A stretch of DNA of 64,000 nucleotides from Aphanomyces cochlioides (taxonomy: Eukaryota; Oomycota; Saprolegniomycetes; Saprolegniales; Verrucalvaceae), in assembly GCA_019828595.1 (NCBI GenBank), contig JAHQRK010000032.1:434001-498000 (forward strand), given 5' to 3'. The notes under the pieces were generated by a model. It saw nothing but the letters and a program-made list of their open reading frames with translations, searched no databases and was not told where the DNA came from. Of the stretch, positions 11,854 through 22,161 are shown piece by piece. The translations under genes and the position numbers were made by a program. Numbering within the stretch: position 1 is the first letter of the stretch; every line of letters starts with the position of its first letter.

Positions 11854-13371
11854 ATGAGATCGCCATCTTCTTGTCATGCTCGCGGCAAGGAAAAGAAGAG
11901 CAGCAGCAGTGTACTCGCAGTGCTTTCCCCCTTGAACCCCCCCCCCATGGAGCCCCATTGCTCTGAGGGGGAGATTGATGGATGTGGTTATTTATAGGCG
12001 GCAAAGCTCCCGATCGCATTGTCGGTCTGAATTTAGTTGCAAATCTCATGGAAATCCACGAGTCGCGCTTGTCGTCTGGGTCACTGGATGATCTCCACAC
12101 TGCCGCCGAGGCGGGGCTTCTCCTGCTTGAGCAAAATAATTCCTTAAGGAACCAAGTCCTCCATCTCCAGGAACAGGTCATGACGCTGCAGGCGCAAATG
12201 GCGCGAGCGGTCAGTGCGCTCGAGCTCGCCGCGTCCAAGTACGACGCTTGCTGGCAACAACGATGCGTCGCAGTGCAAGAAACAGCAGACGTGCTCAAGA
12301 AGAACCGAAAGCTCGTCGCGGACTTGAAAGCGGCGGACGACCGCGCTATCTACTGGGAACGCGAAGCCACCAAGATGGAAAATCGACTCCATCATGTCGA
12401 GAACGCGCTCCAACAGCATGTTCAAGACGTCAAACAGAAACGACAGAGCTTGCGACTCTCGATGACGTTGCCGCCACCGCCGCTGTGTGAAGAGCCCGAG
12501 AGCGACAACCAGAAGCAGACGGATGAACATTTGCACAGAGCCAACGCGCAAATTGACGCGCTCCAAGCTGAGCTAGCAGCGATGACGTCGTTGAAACTTG
12601 ACTACAAGCAAGCCTTGCAAGCTAAAGCCGCTCTCGCCATGAAGATGGAGCAATTGCGAGAAGAGCAAACGGAGGAGCGCGAGTTGATCCAAAGCATGCG
12701 CGACACGATCTCGCAATTGAAACAAGTACGACCGATCGGCTTCATGAACAGCTCTCATGGTCTTCCGTAGCACATCAACCACTTGGAACTGACGGCGGCA
12801 GAGCCTGCGATCGACGCTGGGGGTCTAGACAGCCCTGCAATGCTCGCGCAGCTTCACAAAATCGGCCACGAGCTCGCGTCTTTCGAGTCGAATACACCAA
12901 AGCCATCTCCACTCGAGCCACTCGACGTCCAGCGCATCCTTGACAACATGGAGCGACTTCTAGCTTGTCTGAAAGCCCACACGCCATTCGCATGGGCTCG
13001 ACCCGTCGTCCGGACGTCAATGACCAAGCACAAGACGTCGAGTCTCCCTGCTCGCTGTCGTAAGGCGCTTCCTGCAACTCGGTGATTTGAATGGACTTTG
13101 TCTAGATGAAGCGATCAAATGCTTGCAGGAAGCGTGGCCGTCTGCGTCGGAAGCGGACTTTATGAACCTCACAGACTGGCTGCATCATGCGTTGCGTGGC
13201 ACGGGACTCGATCGCCCCTTGAGCATGCGCGGCGTCGGTGAGGAAGACGTTGCGCAAGTCGTGGCGACTCTCGTGCCGCTTCTCCAACGCGCGAGCCATC
13301 GCAAGATCTCGGTCGCGGTCGTCGACCATGTGAAATACACGAGCGATGTAATCTTACACTGTGAAGACTGA
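11854..13371 (+). CDS. Coiled-coil protein of unknown function, 445 aa
   Basis: Exons 11854-11908, 11998-12725, 12771-13059 and 13106-13371 (introns 89, 45 and 46 nt) sum to 446 codons. The start at 11854 joins in phase to exon 2 and supplies a short basic, Ser-rich N terminus. Residues about 55-260 are long amphipathic helix with many Glu, Gln, Arg and Leu, so a parallel coiled coil is likely. A proline-rich interruption (LPPPP) lies near residue 175. The last third is helical but less regular. No catalytic motif, signal peptide or membrane segment is visible. The stop codon lies 4 bases from the stop of the minus-strand kinase, so the genes are convergent and tail to tail. I do not recognise the family; a structural or scaffold role is inference. 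Confidence 0.72.
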
Positions 13372-13375
13372 CTTT

Positions 13376-14505
13376 CTAGAGCGTGGCTTGGATTTGCTTG
13401 AGTTGCTGGACGACAGTGAGCGCCGTCGGACGTTTCGCAGGCCTGGCGTCCATGCACGCCGTCGCGAGCGCGAGGATCGGGTCGGGGCAGCTGTAGCTGA
13501 ACTTGGGCTGCATCTTGCCTTGGCCGACCAAGAGAGCGATCTGTGTGTTGTCCAAGCCGCCAGAGCCCGCTTCGAGGTTGGAAAATGGCGGCTTGCACGT
13601 GTCGAGCTCGCAGAGGAACGCTCCAAAGGCGTACATGTCGGCGGCGGGCGAGAAAGGAGCGGCGTGGACGATCAGCTCGGGCGCAATGTTGCCCGCCGTG
13701 CGACTATGTGTGTTGGCGAGACTCAACTCGACTTCCTTGTCGCGCGTCAAGCCCATGTCGCTTAGTTTCACGCTCAACTTGGTCGTGAGGAGCACGTTCT
13801 TGGCCTTGAGGCCGCGGTGCGTCAAGTCCATGCCGTGCATGTAAGCCAGCGCCTGCGCGGCGCCAAGCGCCCACGAGAGTTTGGTCACAGGAGCTTTCTT
13901 TGTCGAGAGCCACTTGTACTTGGCGCTGTCTTCGAGGCTCAGCAGCGTTGCAATGTTGCCAAGCTCCATGAACTCCGTCACGAGCGTGATATTCTGCATG
14001 GATTTGAACACGACGCCGACAAAGCCGATGATATGTTGGTGCTGTAGCCGCGCGCAGATGAGGATTTCCGCCGCGAAGGCTTCCATGATCTCAGCGTGGT
14101 CGGCGCGTTTCAATAGACTCGCTAGCGGTGTCTTGAGCGCGACGTCTTGCTCTTCGTACGTTGCTCGGAAGACGACACAGTGCGTGCCGGTGGCAATATG
14201 TTTCTTGGCTTTCAAGTGGCCTTTGAGGAAATATTTCTGCAGGCGGATCTCCATCGACGAGACTTCGTTCTCGGGTGGATCGAGCGCTACGAGATCGACG
14301 CTCGCTTTGGATGCGCGACGCATGCTGTAGCAAACACACGCTAAGACCAACGCCACGAGCACGACGGACGCGCCGACAAAGACAACAAGGAGCCACGTCG
14401 AGTCTAAGGCGCAATTTTGAGCGTGACAGCTCCGTAAGAGCGTCGAGACGTACCTTGAGAGGAGGAGGACGAGTGGCTCGACGCTGCTGACGAGTTGTTT
14501 GACAT
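13376..14505 (-). CDS. Single-pass membrane TKL-like kinase with degenerate active site
   Basis: Two exons, 14505-14454 and 14403-13376, with a 50-nt intron, give 359 aa. The N terminus is a short Ser/Asn-rich tail (MSNNSSAASS), then one hydrophobic segment of about 24 residues, a short basic stretch and a kinase domain from about residue 65 to the end. The VALK lysine, the C-helix Glu (AAEILICARLQH) and the APE motif are present. The catalytic HRD is HRG (Asp replaced by Gly) and DFG is DMG. Loss of the HRD Asp predicts weak or no phosphotransfer, so this may be a pseudokinase that signals by binding. Short extracellular tail plus TKL kinase is a common oomycete layout. A longer start at 14607 is possible. 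It converges on the coiled-coil gene. Confidence 0.85.
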
Positions 14506-15076
14506 GGATCTCTCAACTTGAGAAGTGTGCAATGGGCGTTTCTCGCTTTTGTCGATGGAAATCCTAAAATTAGCTTGACACGCATCCATCTTTTCTTGGC
14601 GTTTCAAAAATTTATTTCACATTTCATACATGTCTCACCACACACAAAAATCACTCACCATCCATGCATCCGAGCTTGAAAATGTATAACCAATATAAAA
14701 TAACGCACCAATTTGAATTAAATTCAATATTTTAAACAAATAGATGACGACTTTGTATATAAACTTAGGCTGAGGATATCATGAATATTTCTTAATGAGA
14801 GCAAGATTATAAGTGCAGCGTGAACCTCTATTTCTTACCACGTGCAGCGGTCTACTCACAGGGACGACCCTTTGAATCCTCCAATAATTGTTGTTAGTTT
14901 CAACGAATTTTTGAATTAATATTCTCGAGAATTATTTTAATATATATATTAATAAATAGTACATGTGCACTTGATATTTGTATGAATATTTGGTTATTTG
15001 TAAAATATTATTATGAACTTTTATGTTGACCAATCAATTCTTGGGATGTGCATGACATTGGATTGGTTGAAGCAAG
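14506..15076. other. AT-rich divergent promoter region
   Basis: 571 bp between two divergently transcribed genes (kinase on minus, LRR protein on plus). It holds AT-rich runs, including TATATATATTAATAAAT near 14940-14957, and a GATTGGTTG motif just before the LRR start. No gene is visible. It probably holds both promoters. Confidence 0.6.
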
Positions 15077-16348
15077 ATGGTGTGGGGTGTCAAGCGGGCT
15101 GGCGTGACGGATTTGATCGACAAACTCCGCGCGGGGAACACGAAGAACATGTATGTCTTGCAGACGCGGACTATCTCTTCAGCTGACGCGATATCGCTCG
15201 CCGCTGCGCTCGAAACACATGCTGTTTTGGAGGAGTTTTACCTCTCAGGCCACGAGATTGATGCCGCCGCCATTGCTGCATTTGCAAACGTCTTGGCGAA
15301 GAACCAAGTGCTCCAGAAGCTTGCAGTTGGCACGTCGAAGCTTGGAGATGCTGGTGTGACGCTCCTGGCCAATGGTCTCGCGCAGAATCTATCGAGTGGC
15401 TTGATTGAATGGGACATGGAATACAAAGGCATTGGCAACTCTGGCGCCGAGGCAATGGGTGCCATGTTTGCAGTCAACAAGAGTATTCGCCGCGTGAATC
15501 TTGCTCGCAATGGATTTGACGGTGCAGGCCTTGACGCGATCGTTTCTGGCCTCCATACCTCTCAATCGGTTCAAATCCTAGACCTCCACGATAGCGAACT
15601 CACTCTCAGCCCCACATCCGTCGTTTCCGATTACCTCTGCGACCCAAAATGCGCACTCCAGACTTTGTTCTTGACTGGAAATCCTCTCGGCGACTCTGCC
15701 GCTTCTCTCTGCGCCGCCATTGGCGTGAACTCGTCCCTCAAGAAGCTGCATCTTGATCAATGCTCGCTGTCTGAAGCCGCGCTTGTCGCTCTTGGTGACG
15801 CCTTGGCCACAAACCAATCGCTGGAGCACTTGGACCTATCACACAACCAACTCTCCGCGGCAAGTGTAGCAGCGCTTTCCCGCGGCTTGCAGCAGAATCG
15901 AACTCTGAAGCACATTGTTCTTGGGCAGACCAAGTTGACAGACGCGTGGGCTCTCGAACTATCCTCGTCTTTCCATGTGACGTCGCTGGATGTGAGCGGC
16001 AATGCATTGACGCAGATAAGTCTCGTCGCGCTCGTCCAAGTGCCAAGTCTGCGCGAGCTTCGTCTGTTCAACAATGCTCTGCAAGATGGAATCGACGCCT
16101 TTATTCCTCCTCTCGTGGCCAACAAGACGCTCAAAACTCTCGACGTCGGCGCAAATGGACTCCATGAAGCTCGCGCCGCTACCTTGTTCTCCGCTTTGCA
16201 TGGACATTTCAGCCTCGAGACACTTGAAATGGGCGGCAACAACCTTGGTGATGTTGGTTTTACCGCTCTCCAGGCATTGCAGGAAGCAAACCCACGTCTA
16301 GACGTCGCGATGGACAAGGGAGCCGGCGGCGCGAACGACGACAACTAG
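15077..16348 (+). CDS. Leucine-rich-repeat protein of ribonuclease-inhibitor type, 423 aa
   Basis: One uninterrupted reading frame. From about residue 45 to 410 it is built of repeats of roughly 28 residues with the pattern LxxLxLxxNxL followed by an alanine-rich helix, for example LEHLDLSHNQLS and LKTLDVGANGL. This is the RI-like or NLRC3-like class of LRR, which folds as a horseshoe and binds protein partners. There is no signal peptide, NACHT domain or membrane segment, so a cytosolic scaffold or regulator is likely. The C terminus ends in a short Gly/Asn/Asp tail. It lacks introns, unlike most neighbours. Partner and pathway cannot be read from sequence. Confidence 0.88.
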   Translation: MVWGVKRAGVTDLIDKLRAGNTKNMYVLQTRTISSADAISLAAALETHAVLEEFYLSGHEIDAAAIAAFANVLAKNQVLQKLAVGTSKLGDAGVTLLANGLAQNLSSGLIEWDMEYKGIGNSGAEAMGAMFAVNKSIRRVNLARNGFDGAGLDAIVSGLHTSQSVQILDLHDSELTLSPTSVVSDYLCDPKCALQTLFLTGNPLGDSAASLCAAIGVNSSLKKLHLDQCSLSEAALVALGDALATNQSLEHLDLSHNQLSAASVAALSRGLQQNRTLKHIVLGQTKLTDAWALELSSSFHVTSLDVSGNALTQISLVALVQVPSLRELRLFNNALQDGIDAFIPPLVANKTLKTLDVGANGLHEARAATLFSALHGHFSLETLEMGGNNLGDVGFTALQALQEANPRLDVAMDKGAGGANDDN

Positions 16349-16418
16349 AAGAGATGACATCAAAGTTAAATAAATAGGGCTGACAACGACACGAACAACA
16401 AAGCAAGAAGGAAGCGAG

Positions 16419-16823
16419 CTATACGAGTTGGTGGTACATGTGGACGTACAAACCAATGCACAGGACGGCCGCGACCGTCCACGCGACGACAAAGAAGACG
16501 AGGATGCCTTTGCCCAGTTCCAAGCAGACGATCGAGACGCCTTGCGTGACAAAATCAAACACGTGGAGGATCGCAACGTTGCTGTTGCTTCGAGCCAATT
16601 TGCGTGGCGTGTCGCGGTTCGCGAGCCAATTCTTATGGAGCGAATGCACAAAGCTCTGTGCACGCGACGCTGCTGTCGTGGGTTTGAGGGTCGGGACGTC
16701 CGCGCTGTTGTCGTCGGGACTCCATTCTTCCGCAATTGCTTCGAGTCGAGTGCGGCTAGGCGGCATGGACTTCATGAGCAACTCAACGATAGTGGCGAGA
16801 CGTGGCCAATTCAAAAATGGCAC
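16419..16823 (-). CDS. Small protein with C-terminal membrane anchor; start uncertain
   Basis: The frame runs 134 codons to a stop at 16419. The last 35 residues contain one strong hydrophobic helix (ILVFFVVAWTVAAVLCIGLY) ending six residues from the C terminus, which fits a tail-anchored or single-pass protein. The N-terminal part is basic and Ser-rich. No ATG opens this frame at its upstream edge. A second frame with ATG at 16899 (MTPQHVNNIS) runs into it, shifted by one base, near 16830. Either there is an unrecognised splice or a 1-nt indel, or translation starts at an internal Met (for example MKSMPP near 16772). The family is unknown to me. It converges on the LRR gene 70 bp away. Confidence 0.55.
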   Translation of the reverse strand: MPFLNWPRLATIVELLMKSMPPSRTRLEAIAEEWSPDDNSADVPTLKPTTAASRAQSFVHSLHKNWLANRDTPRKLARSNSNVAILHVFDFVTQGVSIVCLELGKGILVFFVVAWTVAAVLCIGLYVHMYHQLV

Positions 16824-16899
16824 GGCGTTGCAAGCAGCAGCCGCAAGTTTGTTCGTGCGTCCTCTTGAGAGATGTTGTTCACGTGCTGTGGCGTCATGG

Positions 16900-17760
16900 T
16901 CAGTAATTCAACATTGCTGAATGTTGGTTTAATCTTGAAAATTATATGGTCGGACGAGACCACGACACAGCTCCGGACCAAAGTATCGATTGAAAAAAAC
17001 TTTTATTCAGTTTGAATCTTTGGCATCCTTTCTATCAAAATCACGAGATTATATCGAGACGATGGATCCAATCGATCGATTCCACGCTAGAACAATCACA
17101 GGAATGTCGTGGCATCGCAATCTCCTAGCCAATCCTCCATCTTGAAGCGCCAAGTGGATCCACATCTCGCGGGACGACCATCGAGGGTATAAAAATGAGC
17201 CTGAAAAAAGTTTTTTTATCTTTTTTTCAGGGTTTTGATCTTTTCAGCGTATGACAACAAGAAGCAAAAAGACACGGACGGCAATTGATAAAGGCCACGA
17301 AGACCACCAAGCTCCAGGAACCCAAAATCTTCTTCAATCACGTCGTCAATAAGGACCGTACAGTGTACTTTGCTTTGTCGCGTGTGAAGAAAAGGTGGAA
17401 AAAGAATGCAAGACTTGGATGGATGCTGGATAATGTACTGTGTAAACGTTACAGTACAGTCCATACCATCTATGACATTGAAAAGTATCAATTTATGAAA
17501 AAGTGTCATTTTATCCAAATTTGTATCATTTTGAAGAAAAAGGTCCATTTTGATACTTTTAGCGTTGACATTGGGTCACGTGGGCTAATGCAAGTCACCG
17601 GTGACGTCAACTGGATCGTTGACTCGGTGTGGGTGACATGTAATGCTAGACGTGGTGTAGATCGCCGGTGAAACCCGTAAGACGCAATGGACAGAGGGCG
17701 CGCGCGTGTCTGGGGAGATCGCGAGCTGCAATGGCACTCACGGTTGCGAGTCACGCCGAC
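16900..17760. other. Intergenic region without a supported gene
   Basis: AT-rich first half with poly-T and poly-A tracts (around 16990, 17205, 17220). A 128-codon plus frame at 17285-17671 overlaps an equally long minus frame and shows no family signal. I see no RNA gene. Confidence 0.5.
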
Positions 17761-20700
17761 TTAGTTGTGACACATGCGACTCAAGAGGTCTTCGAATTGC
17801 ATTGCCATGCGATTCATGGCGACGCGGTGCTGCTCGATGAGTTCTTCGACTTGCATCGCGTTGTTGTGCCGCTCCAGAGTCTCACGGGACAAGTGCGACG
17901 ACCTCTCTGGGGATAGTCGTCGTATTGGAGGCGTGGAACGTCGTGGAGATCCGCGGGTCTAATGGCAAAGGGGATAAGAAGGTCAACGGCGCGGGGGCGA
18001 GCTGCCTCTACCTTGGGAATGGCTCCCTCTGCGTGGTTCTGCTGATAGTTGCTCGGCCGGGGGAGTTGTTTCCACGACGACGACGGAGACAGAGGATGCG
18101 ATTCTTCAATCTCAGCGAGGACTTGGGTCATCTCCTCTTCAAACAGATCCATGGCCTTGCGATCTTCCTCGCGCTGCGCCTACATTTCATGAGCTGTCTA
18201 TGAGCATGAGATTTTCTCCGCACCAGCGCATCCTTGTCCGCGCGCTTGCGTTTGTAATACTCGAGTTCACCCAGGACGTCGCGGAGCTTGGCTTCGCGTT
18301 CTAGATCGCCATTGCGGTCTGTCGTCGCGCTTGCATCCCATCGGAGGTAGTACTCGGACCAGAGACGGAGGCACTTCACCGAGACGCTCGGGACAAGCAC
18401 GTCTGCGTCTGGACCAAAGCTCCTCACGTCCTGGCTGCTCGCTTGACTGCCTTCGCTCTCACTGCTCGAACCATCGTCACTGTCGTTGTCGAGATCATTT
18501 TGACGCCGCGGGAGACTTCCAAACTCGAGCGAGTCATACTCCATGCCCGCCACCATCGACGACGTCGACACGAACGATGGACTTGGCAGCGGCGACGCCA
18601 AGGTTTCAATCACGTGGGGGAACATCAATCCCGTGTCGAGATCTTGGACGATCGAATGAATCTTCTTGCGTGCCTTCTTGGGCACCGCTGGGATGGTTTG
18701 GTTGACGCTGTTGCTGTCTTCTGTCGTCGAGGGATGCATCGTCGTCGGTGGAACTTTGTTGCAGTCCGTGTGCACCCAGACAACGCCGTCTTCCTTTTCT
18801 TCGAGTCCGACATGGCTACATAATGGCATGAGCGCTTCAAGCTAGGCATGCTTTACCTTTCCGTCGTTGGCGTATGAGCTGTGGCGTGATGGTGTTGCCA
18901 TGGCATCATTTGGACTTCAACAGCTTGGCGCCGCTCGACAATCCGCGCATGCCAGTTCTGCCGCGAGTACTTTCGTGGTTCATAGAATGGATTCGAGATG
19001 AACGACGGCTCCAAGCTCGACAAGTACGTCCAGAGCGACTCGGTCGGCTGCTGGCCTTCTTCCAACACGCGGTGGTACTCGGAATCGTACAAGAATGTGC
19101 CTACATGACGACGACGACCAGTGTGAGCCTCACGGAGCACCGTTGAACTGCAATACCGAAGCGACAAGAGTACAAATGGTCGAGGATCAAGATCAAGAAG
19201 CGGCTGTTGAACTCAAAGGAGCATGGGAATTGCCGCCAGAGTTGCCACACGCAGTCGATCCACTGGACAAAGACGACCGAGATCTCTTGACTCGACGCGT
19301 CGCCGGCATGGCCCGTGCGCTCGCAAAACTTGTAGCCAAAGCTGCACCAGTCCTAGCCACATCTGCATCATGGCGCCACGTGGAGGCGATTACCTTCTCG
19401 ACGAGAAGACAAAAGCCACGGATCGTGCGGTAGTATGGATCGAGCATGAGCTCGGCGAGTCCAGTGAGCTGTGACGTTCGATCCCAGCCGTCACTGCAAT
19501 GCACGAGGACGCTCGCTTTGTCGGTCTTGATGAGGCGGACGATCTCTATCGCGGCGTGGAGAATGCGACTCAAGTGATCCATCCACTTGGTTTGAGCGAG
19601 CTAGATGGCGCCGCAGAGTCAGCGAGTAAGAAGAAACGACAACGTACTTGATCGTGCCATTTGCCAGGTTGATCGCGCGCAGGATCGGCGACAAGACAGA
19701 GCTCCGAGAGTTTCTGGAAGCTCTTGCGCATGACGTGAATGTTTTCAATCCCCATGAAGACGAGGCGACACGTCGTGAGGCCAAGCATCATCGTCTTGGT
19801 CGTCTCCTCCGCCTCCATCGCCGACGACGACGCAATAGACTCTATCGTATCCGTGACTTTGGTCTCGTAGTGCGCTGTGAGTTCGTAGCCAGCCATGCCG
19901 ACAGTCTTCTGTGCCATGGCATTCCGCCACGGTCGTGCGTCGACGATAACCATCGTCGAGCTGCTCGGATTCGTCGCTGCAATCGCTTGAATCAGCATGA
20001 CATCCTCGGCGCATTGCTTCTGGCCGAGACCGACCAGTGGCTGGGAACTCCTGCAAATCGTCGCGCCAGTCTTCTTATCGCGCCATGTCAGCGCTGGAAT
20101 GCGCGCTTTCGACCGAAACGCGCCTACAATCCTGCTTGGCAACCATCTAGAAGAAGGCACATGTACCTGCAACTCGGAGCACGTCGTCGGAGATGGACGC
20201 TGGCACTGCAATCGATGCAGAGTACGACGGACAAAAGTCATAGGCTTGGTTGATGCTCGTGATGCGCCATTTCGTTGTGGCGCCGACGCCGAGGCGATTG
20301 AATTCAGCAACGGGGTCGTAGATGGCCCAGCCGTCGAGCAACGCATGGGGGAAGTGCTCGACAAAGCATTTGGCAAATAATGGCGCGCGGAGACGCAAGT
20401 CGCGGTCGCATCGGTCGAAATTGCCGAACGTCTGCTGCTTCACAAGTCCGAGAAAGACGAGCTGAATCCGCCGCACGTCTTTGCAAACGACGTGGAGAAT
20501 GCCAGTGTCCGTCTCGGCGATCTCTTGCCGCTTCACGCGCTCGATCGTACGCAGTGGAATCGCATGGTATCGCGGCGCGGCGGTGAATTGGTCCGCTGGA
20601 AGAGCAGCTGGATAGCGGCGATGGGATCGCTGACAAGCTTCCGACGTGCTGATGCATTCGTGGGATGCTTGGGAGAAGACGAGGCGGTAATTTGTGATAA

Positions 20701-21298
20701 AGACCGTACCAGCATACTCGCAGCCGTTGGGAATTCGTAGCCGCACGTTTGGGCTCCTGAAGGAAACGACTTCGCCTGGGATTACGTCAATGATTGTTGT
20801 CATGAGCGCGGCAGCAGGACTGGCCGCGTAGCTGGATTCAGATTCGTCCATGGGCGACAGCGGCTGGAATAAATGGTGCTCGTGGTGGGCAACGTCGAGC
20901 ACGTGTGCGCTTTGGCTCAGTCGTTTTCGTTCGTTGTACATGCGTCGATGCGTCTTTTTGGCCGCTTCACAGCACGAGTCGCACACTCGGACGGGCGTAA
21001 AGAAACCAGCGCTAACGAGTGGCATGCGAGCAGACGAGCATGAATCGCAAAAGACATTGCCGCAACGTCGGCAGTGGTGGCGGCGCAAGACGAGCGAGAA
21101 GAACGCTTGACACTGGTAGCATCTGTCGACGAGTGCGTCTGGGACCCACGGAACGACTGATTTCTGCGCTTCATGGAGCAACATCATTTGACGAAGCGCT
21201 TCTTCTCGTCCATTCGGTGGGGTCTCTTCAGAACGGCGTCGAATTGCCGGCGCGGGCACCGCGGGTGGGATCTGAAGCGACCTCGAGAGATGGGCCAT
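17761..21298 (-). CDS. FYVE-GRAM-myotubularin phosphoinositide 3-phosphatase, 1070 aa
   Basis: Eight exons on the minus strand: 21298-20167, 20123-19648, 19600-19394, 19352-19157, 19100-18857, 18815-18224, 18179-18012, 17958-17761. They sum to exactly 1071 codons. Order of domains: FYVE zinc finger at about residues 50-115 ([13 protein letters not shown] and RVC motifs all present, so PI3P binding is expected); GRAM/PH region at about 170-280; myotubularin phosphatase at about 320-680 with the catalytic signature HCSDGWDRT (Cys and Arg of CX5R intact); then an acidic Ser-rich linker and a C-terminal coiled coil (about 860-1070). The family removes the 3-phosphate from PI3P and PI(3,5)P2 on endosomes. 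An N-terminal FYVE differs from animal MTMR3/4, where FYVE is C-terminal. The enzyme looks active. Confidence 0.93.
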
Positions 21299-21448
21299 GT
21301 TGTTCTTACAACGATGGGAAATTTCAAAATAATTGGTAAAAATGCAAAGAATTATTTATTTTTATCCAATTAATTATTACTTTGGAATCTATTTTAACCA
21401 ATTATTTTGAATTTTTGGAATCTCACCTGCCTGAAAGGTCGCGCCGTC

Positions 21449-21994
21449 ATGAATGGAATCGACGTCGACTTCACAGGTACGCGCTCCTGGAACGCTGTAT
21501 ATCGCGACTGAAAGAGCGCTGTAGAGGCGATTTCAAATGGTGAGATGGAGGTTGTAGTAAGCATGGTCGAGGCTGGCTTGGTGGACGTGAACGTGCCGGA
21601 TCGAGACGGTGATCTCCCTCTCCTTGTCGCGGCCAAGAAGAACCAACTCGCCATGGTCGAGTATTTACTCCAAATGGGCGCTCTCGTGGATAGCGTGGAT
21701 GTAAGGAACACTAAACAGGCGAAATAGACGTGCTGACGCTTGAGTGACTGTAGGAGAACGGTTGGACGGCATTGCAAGAGGCTGCGCTATGTGGTGCGGA
21801 AGATATCGTCCGCACATTACTCAAATGGGGCGCTGACAAATCTATCCGCAATCGAGTACTAGCTTGCTGTGGAAAGGATGAACGATGCAGAGTAGGAAGG
21901 ACGACATGCGCTTGACATTGCCGTTCAATTTGGCCATGGCCCTGTCGTCTTTGTTCTCTGTGAAGGCCATGACCCGACTGTCGGCTTCTTCTAA
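21449..21994 (+). CDS. Short ankyrin-repeat protein, 134 aa
   Basis: Four exons, 21449-21476, 21525-21700, 21754-21855 and 21896-21994, with introns of 40-53 nt, sum to 135 codons. Residues about 12-130 hold three to four ankyrin repeats: DRDGDLPLLVAAKKNQ, NGWTALQEAALCGAED with a following TLLKWGADKS, and GRHALDIAVQFGHG. The start at 21449 gives an exon that splices in phase into the first repeat. There is no other domain, so it is probably a small binding protein. It is divergent from the myotubularin gene, 150 bp apart, and may share its promoter. Confidence 0.8.
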
Positions 21995-22161
21995 CCAGTC
22001 TGTCGGTTATCAGCACCACCGCCGTTCATGAAGACGCTCAACCAACGTGCGAACATATTTAAGTCAGAAAGAACGTAGTCTGTGTGCTCTACGTGCTAGG
22101 CGGGCGTCCCTTTTGCCATCCCTCGTTTGCATGGCAGCACGACTTCATGTCGACACTTGGA

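Noticed and set aside
17285..17671. 128-codon plus frame as a gene
   Set aside because: An equally long minus frame overlaps it, neither has a recognisable domain, and the composition changes from GC-moderate to AT-rich inside it.
19570..20376. 268-codon minus frame as an independent protein
   Set aside because: Only its second part is real; it is exon 2 of the myotubularin gene. The first part is intron and out-of-frame exon sequence.
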